A DNA stretch of 64,000 nt from Amblyomma americanum (GCF_052857255.1 NC_135497.1:114724456-114788455); one strand, 5' to 3'; positions 21,655 to 32,995 are shown, numbered from the stretch's first letter. Notes: generated from the letters alone by a model not told the origin. Made by a program: numbers and translations.

Positions 21655-22448
21655 TACCCCTGTCACACGGGCACTTTCGATCCTCATTGAGCTCGATATG
21701 CATCGAGATTTTCGAGCACGCTCGAAACATCCGGTGCTACACGGGCATTTTCAATGCTCATTGAGAAGTTTCCCTCATGTGTGTTAGGTGGCGCCAAATG
21801 TTCCGCCGACAGCCATAACATGGCGATGTCCGGCAGCACTGTGCAGTCGGGGGCAGCGGCAGCCAAATCCGTAGCCAAATCGGTACATTGCGTATCTGCG
21901 CCAGGTTTTTGTGGCGCACCTCTGCTGCTGTGCGATGCAACCCGAGGGCCCGCAACGCCTCCGCGATTTCTGCATAGACTGCGGCGTTTCTCTTCTGGCG
22001 CCACAAATTATTTAGGCGGTCCTGCCAGCAGTCGATGAGAGCGGCTGTCTCGCGCTCGCTCCACAGTTTCCGCGCCGACGAGCAGGAGGACCCCATCTTT
22101 GTTTACACTGACGGCGAAGCTTGGAGCGTGGTGTAGAGATTATTTTCAAATGTTTGCATATAATCAGGCATAGTACCTGAAAAATGTTCTGTATTACATT
22201 TTAATCAATTACAACGACAACAATTGTGGTTTGGTTTTGTTAACTTGTGTTTATTTTTATAGCTTCATGAGAGCGAGAGTGTTTTCGATTGTGCTTGGAA
22301 CCTCAAGCACTCTTGAGGAATCGGAATCGAGTCAAGCAGGATCGAGCTCGGCTGCGCTTGAAAGTGGCCGTGTGACAACCGTCGATCTGCATTGAGCTCG
22401 ATAAGCATTGACTCAATGAGGATCGAAAGTGCCCGTGTGACAGGGGTA
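21655..22448. mobile_element. PIF/Harbinger-type DNA transposon, non-autonomous, 794 bp
   Basis: Terminal inverted repeats of about 37 bases begin TACCCCTGTCACACGGGCAC and are near-perfect at both ends. The element is flanked by TAA at 21652-21654 and TAA at 22449-22451, the 3-bp TWA target duplication characteristic of PIF/Harbinger. Partial internal copies of the repeat (TACACGGGCATTTTC near 21740) form subterminal repeats. It encodes a Myb/SANT-like protein on the minus strand but no DDE transposase, so it would depend on another copy. Confidence 0.85.
21758..22096 (-). CDS. Myb/SANT-like DNA-binding protein of a Harbinger element (112 aa)
   Basis: Starts at ATG 22094-22096. Residues about 10-60 form a trihelix/Myb-like module: KLWSERETAALIDCWQDRLN, then LWRQKRNAAVYAEIAEALRA and HRTAAEVRHKNLAQIRN. 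The spaced Trp residues and the RT..V..K turn are typical. In autonomous PIF/Harbinger elements a Myb-like protein is encoded beside the transposase, helps its nuclear import and binds the element ends. The last 40 residues are proline- and cysteine-containing and may be a frame-shifted remnant of a longer, acidic-rich linker. The ORF is wholly inside the transposon; whether it is still expressed is unknown. Confidence 0.7.
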   Translation of the reverse strand: MGSSCSSARKLWSERETAALIDCWQDRLNNLWRQKRNAAVYAEIAEALRALGLHRTAAEVRHKNLAQIRNVPIWLRIWLPLPPTAQCCRTSPCYGCRRNIWRHLTHMRETSQ

Positions 22449-24057
22449 TAATAGAGTTGCGGTATTTTTGGGATGTTAAAGCACGCCGCTTCACGAATAT
22501 CGTCCAACAAATTTTTTTAATGCGCTTTGTAGAAGATGAGTCATCTATAGTCAAAATTTGAATTTCAGCGTCTTCGCGCCTTTCCCTCTCCTCTCGTCAC
22601 TTTTTGCACGCCGGAAGGTCGGCACTCTTCCGCCGGCCCCACCTCCGGGAGCGGGGCTTCCTGACCCGCCGGAGTTATTTGCCGCGGCCATTGTAGCTGC
22701 CTGACGTCTGAAAGGATCTAACCAGTAGCCACCTCTCAACTTGTATACGCAGGTGCGACCGACGGAGGAGGGTGCGAGCATGAAAAGTCGAAGTGATTGT
22801 GGGTCCTCTGCTGCGTGTAGAACTGTATTATTTGGCTCAGGTGTTCACGACAACACTGTAGTGATTGAGCGAGTTGATCTGCTCTCCTCGGAAGGTGTTT
22901 CAGAGCCTCTTTAATTATCTCTAGTTGTTTACACATCACAAAGAAAGCAGACTCCGCTTATTCTTTCCCTAGACATTCACTGGTTGTGACGGACCTTTGT
23001 CGTTGCTCAAGGTTGAGCGTTAACGTTATCCCTGCTCACGGTTGTGTCGATAGCACTCTAAGTAATTTATCATGAAGTCAAGTGATTTGGGACGTAGGTT
23101 TGACTGCTCAGTGGTGACCCCCCCCCCCCATCCCACCTAAATTTTGGCGTTGTCCTCTCTTACCTCTACACGATTGCGTTCGTTATTTCTTTCATGTGTC
23201 GCCGTCTTGAGGCTTGTGGCTATCCCGGATGCCTAAGCACCTCGCTGGGTATTACCGTAATTCCCGGGGTACAGTCCGCACCCGGTATTATAGCCCGCCG
23301 GAGCAAGGTCGCATAAAAATGATGTGCACGCACAGTGCAAGTACCACAAGACCTCGTAATAGAATAAGCGCTGCCAAATTCATGCCATATTCGGCGAGGC
23401 TGAAAAAAACAACTCAGTAGTACGCATCTATAGATAGTCAGCAAAGAACAAGATTTTAACTTTTAAACATGCGTATCCCGCTGACTGTATGCCAGAAGTC
23501 ACGGTAGTGTTTACGAGGGCGCAAATATAACTATATGTGCAATTGCGCACATGGCATCTCTTCCAGTGCCATAAAAAAGTAAAACCAAGAGGTAAAACGT
23601 TAATTATGAAAGAAAAGAATATATGCAAATAGAAATGCCGGCTACGCCAGTGTCCCTGAGATTCCCCTCATCTCAAAATTAAACCCCACGAAAATGTTCA
23701 CGAGAGTAGGCTAACCCGAAACACAGTTTCGAAATGCGTTCTACCAGTCATCCACAAGGACGCGGAAACAATGGCAAATGGTAGAGCTGCCACGGCGTAA
23801 AGATTCTTTTCCCAGCAGTTCCGAGGCCCTTCATGACGAGACAGTAGATACGACCCGGGCGACTTCAACAAGCTAGAATGTTAATTATTAAATACTCATT
23901 TTGGGCTACTTTCAAACGAAACCACGCACAAAGTGTAGTACAACTCAGTGTGCGTAACCTTGCCGCGCACCAGTGCGCTGCATGGTTCGTGTACGCGGAG
24001 CCCTTTTGGCGGGGTTGGATGTAAAGCGAAAGCGCGGCGCGTTTATCCCCATCACTA
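22449..24057. other. unassigned stretch with a possible 5' exon
   Basis: Contains the small Gly/Ala ORF listed next and, upstream of it on the same strand (22736-about 22910), a frame that looks coiled-coil-like (EIIKEALKHLPRRADQLAQS) preceded by a pyrimidine tract and AACTAG. A C12 run lies at 23118-23129. Nothing else recognised. Confidence 0.25.
22551..22691 (-). CDS. hypothetical 46-residue ORF, possible N-terminal exon
   Basis: ATG in a good context (ctacaATGGCC) at 22689-22691. The peptide starts MAAANNSGGSGSPAPGGGAG and becomes basic (RRAKSDERRGKGAK). Ala/Gly/Ser-rich starts like this are common in first exons under CpG-rich promoters, and the surrounding DNA is GC-rich. A GAG|GTGGGG donor lies within the glycine stretch but is weak. 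No family match; it may equally be chance. Confidence 0.2.
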   Translation of the reverse strand: MAAANNSGGSGSPAPGGGAGGRVPTFRRAKSDERRGKGAKTLKFKF

Positions 24058-24232
24058 CTTGTTGAGAATCCAGCTCACGGTCATGGGTTCGAATCCCGAT
24101 CGCGACGGTTGCATTTCGAAGGAGGCGAAGTGCTGTGCTATGTTAGTGCACGTCGAAGAGCCCCAGGTGATCGGAATTAATGAAAAGCCCTAAACTCTTC
24201 CTCCTTTCCTTCCCTCGCGGCGCGGTTAGCGG
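24058..24232 (+). mobile_element. diverged tRNA-derived SINE
   Basis: Contains a pol III B box (GGGTTCGAATCCC), then AGTGCACGTCGAAGAGCCCC, AGGTGATCGGAATTAATG and CCTTCCCTCGCGGCGCGGTT, all matching the body of the complete SINE at 24453. Both ends are worn. Confidence 0.75.
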
Positions 24233-24452
24233 GTTCGGGTCTCGACCAAGCCACACTGCGGGAAAGTCTGCGAACTCCGTTCGCCAACACAACGTTTCCG
24301 TAGCGTTGCGGACCCTGACACAACGTATCAATACCAACTCAATGAAAGCACTTCCCTTTCGTCTAGCAACACGTTTCGGAAACTTCTACGACAACTGTTG
24401 GCGAACTCCTTGTCATACCGGAAAAACAATTTGGGTGGCGCTTTTCGGCGCC

Positions 24453-24775
24453 CCGTCGCGGTGGCTCGGTGGTTAGGGCGCTCGACTACTGATCCGGAGT
24501 TCCCGGGTTCGAACCCAACCGCGGCGGCTGCGTTTTTATGGAGGAAAAACGCTAAGGCGCCCGTGTGCTGTGCGATGTCAGTGCACGTTAAAGATCCCCA
24601 GGTGGTCGAAATTATTCCGGAGCCCTCCACTGCGGACCTATTTGTTCCTCTCTTCTTTCACTCCCTCCTTTATCCCTTCCCTTACGGCGCGGTTCAGGTG
24701 TCCAACGATATATGAGACAGATACTGCGCCATTTCCTTTCCACCAAAAACCAATTATTATTATTATTATTATTTT
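24453..24775 (+). mobile_element. Ruka-like tRNA-derived SINE, full length
   Basis: The tRNA-like head has an A box (GTGGCTCGGTGGTTAGGGCG) and a B box (GGGTTCGAACCC). The tick-specific body follows (TTTTTATGGAGGAAAAACGC, GTGCGATGTCAGTGCACGTT, AGGTGGTCGAAATTATTCCG), and the tail is (TTA)n at 24756-24774. Ruka SINEs are a described ixodid family transcribed by RNA polymerase III and mobilised by LINE enzymes. This copy is well preserved. Confidence 0.88.
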
Positions 24776-25857
24776 CGGCCGCCTCTTGCTGTGCACAGAA
24801 GCGGGAACCGGAGACACCTTGCGCTGCCGAGCGGCTTGTGCGTTTGGCATTAAATACGTAGGACGAACAACTGCCGTGTGCGGCTGCTACAGCAGTAGTT
24901 ATGCTGATGCTTTGCGCCGTCTATTCTGGCTCGACGACACATAATTATGACAGAAAACGCGCCTACACATTACGCCGTCTCACTTCCGAAACGAGTGCGG
25001 TACAAACTGAAATGCCTACCTCCTCTAATACGTCCCACAAGAACTGTCTCGCGTCTAGCATCGCGATAGCTCTGTTTCTTGGGCGAAAACGACAGCGGCA
25101 TGTTTGCACTAGCACCTCGCAGACTCGTCTGCCGGCACCCACACAGTGTCGTTGCTGGCTGTCGATCTCAGCCCCGCCAGCAGGCCGGCCGTCGCCGTTG
25201 AAACCGCAGAAGACGGAACCGTCGCTATACAGGGCGAGAGGGGCCTCGCCAGAGAAGAAAGGGGCATTTCGGAAAGCCGCGCTCGTCATCAGTGTATACG
25301 CTAATTTGCGCGCAAGAATGGGACGGGGACCGGACGGTGCTTCTCCACGGCGGCTCCTGGCGGGATCGCCGCATGGCAGCCGCAAGCTAGCCATCGGTGT
25401 CGACAACAGTAGCCTGCCCGCTGGCATTCGCGCGCCTGCAATGCGCTGCTCCGCGGCAAACAAGAGTGCGACGAAAAGACACGTTATGCGCTCGATGTCT
25501 GCAATCAGGAGAGGCACGAAAGCGGTCAGTCACCGCAAAGTGCGTGGTTTAGTGCTGTCGCCAGGAAATTCGCCCAGCCGCCGAACAGGCCAAGCCATGG
25601 CAACGAACGCCCTCTGTTTTTTTGTTCTGCTTCCCGAAAGCTGCCATACCGAGGCAACACCGCATAAACCTGTCTTGTTCCTCCACCATTCGTGCAGTGT
25701 GACAAGATGTTGTGGAACGGCTCGCTGGCGGGGCCATAGGTCCCGCTTCTGCGCATGCGCAGAACGCTAACGGCCCTTGGCTGTTTGGGTGAGCGGGCGA
25801 CGCTAAAGCTGAATCAGCGAAATAGCGCGGCCCCATAACGCCGGATAGCGCAGGAAA
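24776..25857. other. GC-rich segment with long overlapping open frames, unassigned
   Basis: The plus strand is open from 24901 to 25770 (289 codons) and the minus strand from 25517 to 24963 (184 codons). Neither translation shows a domain I recognise: the plus product is rich in Arg, Ser and Cys, the minus one contains QFLWDVLEEVGISVCTALVS. Near 25747 is an 18-bp palindrome-like patch, TCTGCGCATGCGCAGA. Open frames on both strands suggest GC-biased non-coding or decayed transposon sequence; one strand may hold a real exon. Confidence 0.3.
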
Positions 25858-26285
25858 CATGGCGGCGTGCATCCAAGCGAGGACCGCTCGCTTCACCACC
25901 GATTCGTCGTTGCCGCTACGCTATGCCCACGTTCGCGGCCAACTAAAGGTAGCGGTAAAACACGCCAAATTTTCGGATTGCTTGCGTCTTTACAGAGCTG
26001 CTAGGCTTAGCGAGTACAGAAGCGCGGGAGGTTCAAACAGGCGTGCGCCCCAGCGCAGATCTACGTTCAGGCAACATGGCGGCGCCCGTCGAAGCGGGGC
26101 CCCTCACTTCACCACCGATTCGTTGTCGCCGCTACTCGCTGTACTAAATTCACGGCAAACTAAAGGCGCATGAAGCTTTCCCTTTGTCTGCATATGCCCG
26201 CACCACGAAATTTTAGCGACGAAATGCGCGATTTTCAAATTGCTTCCGTGTTTACAAGAGCTGCTAGGCTTAGCGAGTGCCCATA
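25858..26285. repeat. diverged tandem duplication (about 217-263 bp unit)
   Basis: Two direct copies: CATGGCGGCG at 25858 and 26075, CTTCACCACCGATTCGT at 25891 and 26107, GAGCTGCTAGGCTTAGCGAG at 25995 and 26258. The offset grows from 217 to 263, so the second copy carries an insertion of about 46 bases in its middle. Confidence 0.8.
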
Positions 26286-26975
26286 TCGTTTGGTCGCCAT
26301 GGAGGTGACTTGGCTGACCGATTTCGCATCGACTTAAAGAAAAAAGAGGCTGTGTAAAAACACTCACTTGTTATAATTTTTACTCTTAAATTGCATGTCT
26401 GCAATAAAACAGTTTGTGATGAAGAAATAAACGCATATTTTAAAATTTTTTTAAGAGGATCTTTTTGGTTTGCTGTAGTGGCGCTGCAATCGATAAACGT
26501 AAAGCATGGTGGCAACTGCCATCAAACCGTTTCAAAGAGGACGCTCCTGCCTTCCATCCATCCATCCATACATCCATCCAGCAAGCCTGGCGCCGCTGCG
26601 TAGGGGAGACCCCTATTCTAAAACTCACCGGCGCAGTCCGTACGTAGCGCTGGGGCCCGCTATTTCCTTGGGGTCTCCTATTCTAAAACTCCCTACTGTT
26701 GTGTTTCCGCAGTGCGACACGGTCTGATAAGGAACCGAACGCCTATGCGAAACGCTGTTTGTGTCTCTGACTGCAGCAGCTACATTATATCGCATGTTGT
26801 TTGGTCGTTCATTCCCGAGGTCTACCGACAAGGCATGGACACAACCGGCTTCCGTTCAGGCCCTGTGGCCTACGGCGTTCCCTCGTCCACGGAATGAGGG
26901 CCCTGCGTCAGCGTCTCTGAGACTCCGAAGCGGTTCCTCGTCACCGATACCAGGTTCCTGCTCGTCTTTAATTGT
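26286..26975. other. unassigned stretch
   Basis: Contains a (CCAT)n microsatellite near 26556-26580 and a pair of short direct repeats with CCTATTCTAAAACTC at about 26612 and 26676. No gene recognised. Confidence 0.4.
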
Positions 26976-27070
26976 CTTTTGTAAAACAGCGCGAACAACG
27001 TCGGACAAGAACAAGGACACGGCACGAGCGCTTGTTCTTGTCCGACGTTGTTCGCGCTGTTTTACAAAAG
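26976..27070. repeat. perfect 40-bp inverted repeat with 15-base loop
   Basis: The left arm 26976-27015 (starting CTTTTGTAAAACAGCGCG) and right arm 27031-27070 (ending CGCGCTGTTTTACAAAAG) are exact reverse complements; the spacer is 27016-27030. A transcript would fold into an uninterrupted 40-bp stem. The absence of any mismatch contrasts with the decayed repeats around it. Confidence 0.95.
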
Positions 27071-28217
27071 ATGCATATGTACCAACTAGCCAAACTGAAC
27101 GTTCTGTTTAACTGTCTGCCTGATTCAGCAACGCGACGCAGCGCGTCGATGTCCCAAGCGTCTCCACCCGCCTCGTGAGAGTTCATCTGTAGGACTTGGC
27201 GTGCTACATAGATAGCATTAGGACTAATTGGCTATTATCATTAGGACTTCACATCTGGGTGTTGTCTGATACGTCTGAGCTGATTTTCTCTCTCGATCTT
27301 ATAGAGAGTAATGGGGTTGATGACGGTGGTTAAAGGATGGTTGTCGTCTTGTAGATTCGATATTGCGCAATCACGTTGCTCGAGGACACTTCCGGAGAGG
27401 TTAACTTTTACTAACAATAATAAAACCATGAAAGGTTCAAGCAAGGAGAAAAGGTATTTACATTTGACTGACTCGTTGTTTTAACCGACGAAACAAGCCC
27501 ACGGTACCGCCGAAACAGCTGTTTTTAAACCCTATGTTTCCACCCTCGATGGTGACAGTAACCGATTAGGTAACTTCACAAACATCCACCCAATAAATCA
27601 CTGGGGAAAGCAAAAAATCGCCAATCAACGGGGAAAGGAAAACAGAGCCACTCAATGATTGGGGAAAGAAGATAACTCCTCTCGACCAACATTGCACAAA
27701 TATGTACACTCTCCACTATCGAGATTCCCCTTTCCTTCCGTGAGCTTTGCGAACACTCTCGCTTGCCCACGGTGCGGGTTGTTTTGTTTCCACCTCTGGT
27801 AAACCCAGTTTCGAAGAAAGGCAATCTTCAAGGTTCATCTATTCGGCGCCGTCCCTCACGAACTGTCAACATGCACAGTAGACGGACGGACACAAGTTCG
27901 TACAAAGCGCGTCTCTCGCGTGCCCCTTTCCCTTTGCACGTGAGCTGAGGCTGTCTCGTTGTCAAGAACGGCGTCAGCAGGTCTCGCTTGGAAACAGCCA
28001 GCACACGTTTCTCCTCGGTGGCTCCGAGTACCTCCTGTCACGGCAGGTCTCGAGGGGGGCGCCCGCGCGCTTTATAATACGGTCTTCGCATTCGCCGCGT
28101 AAACAGTGGGAATTTTTTCTCCGGGAGTTACGCCGCCCACCGCCGCTAGAAGCGCGGCGACCCTACCGCTGGTAGGGTGCCTCAGTGCCAGCGCCGGGGT
28201 GTAGGCAACTTAAGCGA
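27071..28217. other. unassigned stretch with a three-unit short repeat
   Basis: At 27591-27670 three units of about 31 bases share CAAT or AAAT followed by GGGGAAAG. No coding region recognised. Confidence 0.4.
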
Positions 28218-28400
28218 CGCCGCCATATTGAATCACAACTGGCCTCTCCCATGTACCGCGAAATGCTCGACTGGTAGCCCAGTGTAGCTCTCGCTGCAAA
28301 AGGCCGTTCAAGTTAAAGCACTTTGAAGCGCGCCGAGAGCGTAAACGGCGCCGTTACAAACGCTAGCGCCGCTGATCCCGTGTGATTCAATATGGCGGCG
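28218..28400. repeat. 20-bp perfect inverted repeat, 143-bp spacing
   Basis: CGCCGCCATATTGAATCACA at 28218-28237 is the exact reverse complement of 28381-28400. GCCGCCAT-type ends hint at paired core-promoter or YY1-like motifs (CCGCCATNTT), or at a small MITE. It ends 24 bases before the next DNA transposon. Confidence 0.85.
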
Positions 28401-28424
28401 CTGGCATCGAGGCACCAGGCCTAA

Positions 28425-29326
28425 GGGCCCATTCACACTTGAGAGTCGCAGAGGTCGCGCGACTGTTTTGGTCGAAAAGCGACAGTCGCAAACGGTCGCA
28501 TTGGTTGAAAAGCGACAGTCGCGGGCCAGTCGCTCGCTGCTCCATTTTGCAGCCCCGCGACTGCGAGTCGCAAACCGCTGAACCAATCAGCGAGCGAGCC
28601 GAGCTTTCGGCAACGACGCCGCTCGCGGGTGCGCCCTAGTCGTCGCTAAGCCTAGCCGGTTTTACATCGATGCTGCAGCTGAGGGCGCCTCGGAACTGAC
28701 CAGCGCTGTAACCGAGATGCTACTTTCGTCACGGCTTTGTTGTGAACCCTGTCTCATGATAATATAAAAAATATGCTCGATTTCCGCGACGCCTTCAGCA
28801 GCGGAGAAAGCAGACGCCAGGCGATCGAGCCGCTTTGGACAACAGCAGCAAAGCGGCTATGAGAAGAAATTTGCTTGTATCCAGCAGCTCGGTATAGGCC
28901 AACTACCCTCAAAATTCATTCCTTTTTTTAATTTCGACTTCCCAGAGCATGGTATGAAAGCGAACAAACAACATACTAGCGCATTTTTCTGACGCTAGCG
29001 GCTGGCTGGCAGGACGCTTGTACGGCCGTGGTGCACATTGCCGCTATATCTTCCTCTTCGCTCGCAGCACATGGCTAATATCGAGGGACCAAAGGACTTT
29101 CGAGGGCCAAGCGCGAGCGCAGGAGACGCGGCCAAAGCAGACAAAACTCTCGAAAGCGCGCGAACGGCGTCATTCACAAGAGTTCTCATTTCAAACGAGA
29201 ATCGAACGAGAAGGCGACCCGCAGGTCGCCCTTGGAAGTGTGAACATCGGCGTTGTCGAACTGCGGTGTAGTCGCAGGTGACTGCTGGTCGCGCGACCTC
29301 TGCAACTCTCAAGTGTGAATGAGCCC
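28425..29326. mobile_element. non-autonomous DNA transposon, 902 bp, complete copy
   Basis: Terminal inverted repeats of 39 bases with two mismatches: the left begins GGGCCCATTCACACTTGAGA, the right ends AAGTGTGAATGAGCCC. Flanks are TAA and TAC, compatible with a mutated 3-bp PIF/Harbinger target duplication. The left 150 bases carry at least eight GTCGC/GCGAC motifs as subterminal repeats, possible transposase sites. A 72-codon minus frame (MRTLVNDAVRALSRV...) is also present in the second copy but looks like a by-product of sequence conservation. No transposase. Confidence 0.85.
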
Positions 29327-32300
29327 TACACCGCTGGTAACCGCTGGTTCCACGCCTGCATCTGCGGCGGCGGGTGGCTTTTGCCTGGCTTCGCGCAGTA
29401 GCCCGCTGGTTCCTCGTGAGCGCAGCACCGAAATCAAAGAAAACAAAATACAGATGCTTAAGCTGCGTATCTTCAACACAGTCCTCACGTGCACAGATTC
29501 TTCATCATAAACTTTGCTCGATGAAAACATATAAAAAGAGGAATCACTCGCCCATTCCTGATAACTATGTCCAGCACTTGTTTTTGTCCAGCATCACTTT
29601 CTCTGGTTTGTCTCGTAGTCCGTGATTAAATGACAAGTTAATGCTAAGGGGAAAATAATGAAATCTTGGAGAACGAAAGTGTTGCGCTCGTCCCATAAAA
29701 ATGTACTACATGGCGGAGAAAATTCTCTACGACGCGTGAGCCGTAAATCCGATAGCGCCGTAGCTGGTGGCTTGAGATGATACTCGTCGAGTTGAAGTTC
29801 AGACTCATGTACGCTAACGTTTTACTGTAAAATAAACTGACTGCTTGGAGAGATATGTATAGTGTATATTTACGCCAATATCGCTTTTCGTACGTCCTGA
29901 ATGTACTTATTTTCACCCTCATATACGTCACAACTTCCTTAAACAAGAGGCAGTATCGATAGCTCAAAAGAATACTAACTACTAATTTGCGCACAAGTGT
30001 CAAGAAGCAATGTAATGCATTGTTCCCTGCTCGAAGCCAATGGCACTCGGTCTTTCCGTTCTTGTTTGTTTTCTCCAGATTTCTCTGGGATGACTGTAGC
30101 CGTGCGCAAGTCTCTCTTCATGTTAGAAATTGTCATAAGCGCATTAGGCGTCGAATGTTTCAAGTTCCTTGTCACATTTAATTTTTTCAAGGCCGAGAGC
30201 GACCGTCCTTCTGACCTTAGCTGACCGAGCACTTGTTTTATCGCTGCGCCACCGAACCGCTTTCTGTTTAAGGACACGAGTGCGCCCCAATAAACAGTTT
30301 TCGAGTTGGACGCAAGCTTTCTCGTCATTCTGGCTTGACTAACGTTACCAGAACGTACAGAAGCAACCAGTACAAGCTGCGTATGCTGCCACAGATTCTG
30401 AAGCATACTGAGTATTACAATTTCAGAAATTATATATGTCCAGTGAGTGACTGCAACTACATTGTAAGCCAGCTGGTAAGACGCGCATTGCTGTGAAGTT
30501 TAGTGGAGCTCCGTTAGGTTGCGGAAAACTTCTTTTTGTGGGGCTACTTTGTTTCCTGAATGACGTGAGGAAAGTTCATGCTTTTCGGAGGTTTATCGAA
30601 AGAGATCATGAGGCTGCAGAAATGCAAGAGAATAATGCAAAGCTGGTAGTCATCGCTTCTCAGAGAAGTCTGTTCGCTCGTAAAGGCCGATTTTATTGAG
30701 ACAGAGCGCAGTTTTAAACTAATTTTGCTTTGCTGGCAGTTAGTTCGTGCTTGCAATTACTGTCAACAACTGACTTAATTTGTGCTCCAAACTTCAAAAT
30801 GCTGTTCCAAGAGGAGATCATTGACGTCGCGTGCGTGCGTGCGTGCGTGCAACGTGCTCTGCTCCTGCAGCCAGGGTTCGGTTCCGCCTATACCCGCTCC
30901 TTTCGCGAATGACATGATGCGTTCTCCTGGGTACCACCATGAATTCTTGCTAACGCCGCTGTTGTGCAAAATTGAAGCAGCTGCGCTTGAAATTTCGGGA
31001 AATATATGTGCGCTGCAGAATCTTTTACTCTTTGAAACTTGCCATCCAAGTGTTACACGCCGCATATCATTCTACACACTCATTTAGACCTGCCGGAAGA
31101 CGAACTACAGAGGCTGGTTGCCTTGCTTTTTAGCCAAATATAAGGGTAGAACGTGTTGACGTCCGTGCTCGAAGCATACATTCGACTATACACAGTCGGG
31201 CTAAAGGAGAGACCGCACAAGCGTTAATCCGTTGTTTCAGCTTTCTCCCATGGCAAAAGGGGCTGACTACGCGGTCTTTGCGTAAATCGTAAGAGGTAAA
31301 ATAATAAGACTCGACGGTTACTACTGACGCGGGCCGAACTGGGAGCAAGCGTACGCGTGAACGGCGGTCGCAGCGGCGGAGCGGTGGTGCAGTGGCGACC
31401 CCACCGAGGTGCGGCGGGAGGCGGAACCAGACCCCATTGCGAAGGCCGTAAGAAGAGAAGCTCGTGCTCCCCTCGAGACCGGCCGTGACAGGACTTAATT
31501 CGTACACTAAACTTTCTCACAAATAAACACTCGTATGAAAAATCGCTATTATTGGCAGTGTTTTCACATAATATACAAAAAAAGCTTCTCTATACAACGA
31601 AGTCAGATACTGTGAACGAATGGAATTTGTCAAAACTTCTACCCCACGCATGTGAACCAGTACCCGTCCGCAGAGGCGTTTTGAAAAACAAAAGTACTTT
31701 TTATTTTCGTGATAGTTAATGATAATTTCAGGGCAATGCAAATGATGAAAAAGTAGATTGACGTGAAAAGGTGTTTTTAATTGGGTGAACTGTGCCTACA
31801 ATTAAAAGTAGTGCCACAAGTCGCGCGATGGCGAATAGTGACTGTTTTCTCCAATAGCTTCCGCTTTCTATTATACAGCCGAGAGAATTAACGTACATAG
31901 AATTTTTCGAAGATAAACAACAGAGAACAGTAGGAGGGCGTATGCAGCGCTCAGAAAATTTCGCAGGGTGTTCTGACAACGAACCCCCCCCCCCCCTCCC
32001 CTGGATACGCCCACGATCTAAAAACTACTTTGTTCAGAGAATTGGTTATCTTTGTTGCCTAAGGAACACTCGTGTCTGACAACCTGTACGAGTTTCTGAG
32101 CAGAAGTCATTAATCTAATCTGATTTCGCATGATTTGGCATATTCGCTAGGGCACACATTCACATTATTCACGACTTCTTTTAAATGCTATGGCACCCTT
32201 TAAACCCGGTTATTAATGCTAACTGTGCGAAAAACTCACTGTTCTGGGATGGTGCCATTTCCTATTCAGAATTAAAAGAATTAAAGCACAAGAAAAGCAT

Positions 32301-32995
32301 ATTGGTTGTAGTATGTTTGCGGGAGAGCGAAGTGTGACTAGATAGAGTAAAAGAACATCCGTTTTGTTTTTCTTTTATATTACCTACTTGTAGTTCATAT
32401 AAGTGATATTTCACTCGATGAAGAAAAAATTAAGAAAGACATGCATTCATTGTTCTGGAAAGTTTAGTGCCTGCGCCGATTGACACACGTCTCGGGAATG
32501 ATGCTTTCTTTGCTGGCTAAGCACGTACTGGTGCGCGAGTTGGTTCGACATTGTTGCACTGTTACTAATAATTGTTACTAACAATTTCTTTGCTTAGAAG
32601 GTGTTCCTGTGCTATTTGTTTTTTTTTTTTCATTATTTCGCACTGACGCAGCCAGCGATTTGAAATGCGGTTAGCAGCCGTCACAAGCACCGACAGAGGG
32701 CGGATAATTTTAAGCGGTCGTTCGTACCAATATTTTTGCTGTAGTGAGATTCCCACCGAGTTGACGACCCACACACGCACGCACACACACATTCACACAC
32801 ACGCACGCACGCACGCACGCACAAAATTGTCTTACGCGCTGCACTGTATACTAGTTAAGCATAACCATGAAATGGTCATTTCAACGTGACTGCCGTTAGA
32901 AATATGTCCGCCCAATTTCTTGCTAATTGATCGACGCTGAAGCTTCTTATCTAACTTTTCTTTCCCATTTCTGTCTGCCTTTACTTCCCTTCCAG
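29327..32995. other. unassigned stretch
   Basis: Mostly AT-rich. It holds a (GCGT)n run near 30829-30851, a C13 run at 31984-31996, a (CA)/(CGCA)n run at 32771-32823, and the ORF at 29975-30406 listed separately. No recognised gene or transposon. Confidence 0.3.
29975..30406 (-). CDS. hypothetical 143-residue ORF, unassigned
   Basis: A true ATG at 30404-30406 opens 143 codons without a stop in DNA that is not strongly GC-rich, which makes the length mildly notable. The product is basic and soluble, with SNSKTVYWGALVSLNRKRFG early and KSGENKQERKDRVPLASSRE late; four cysteines or fewer, no signal peptide, no membrane segment. No domain recognised. It could be an exon, a remnant of a transposon protein, or chance. 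Confidence 0.2.
   Translation of the reverse strand: MLQNLWQHTQLVLVASVRSGNVSQARMTRKLASNSKTVYWGALVSLNRKRFGGAAIKQVLGQLRSEGRSLSALKKLNVTRNLKHSTPNALMTISNMKRDLRTATVIPEKSGENKQERKDRVPLASSREQCITLLLDTCAQISS

Noticed and set aside
26968..27186. Two similar proteins on opposite strands
   Set aside because: Identical segments are forced by the perfect inverted repeat.
28995..29312. 105-codon minus frame shared with 34235-34453
   Set aside because: Inside a non-autonomous transposon; similarity follows from copy identity and there is no recognisable domain.
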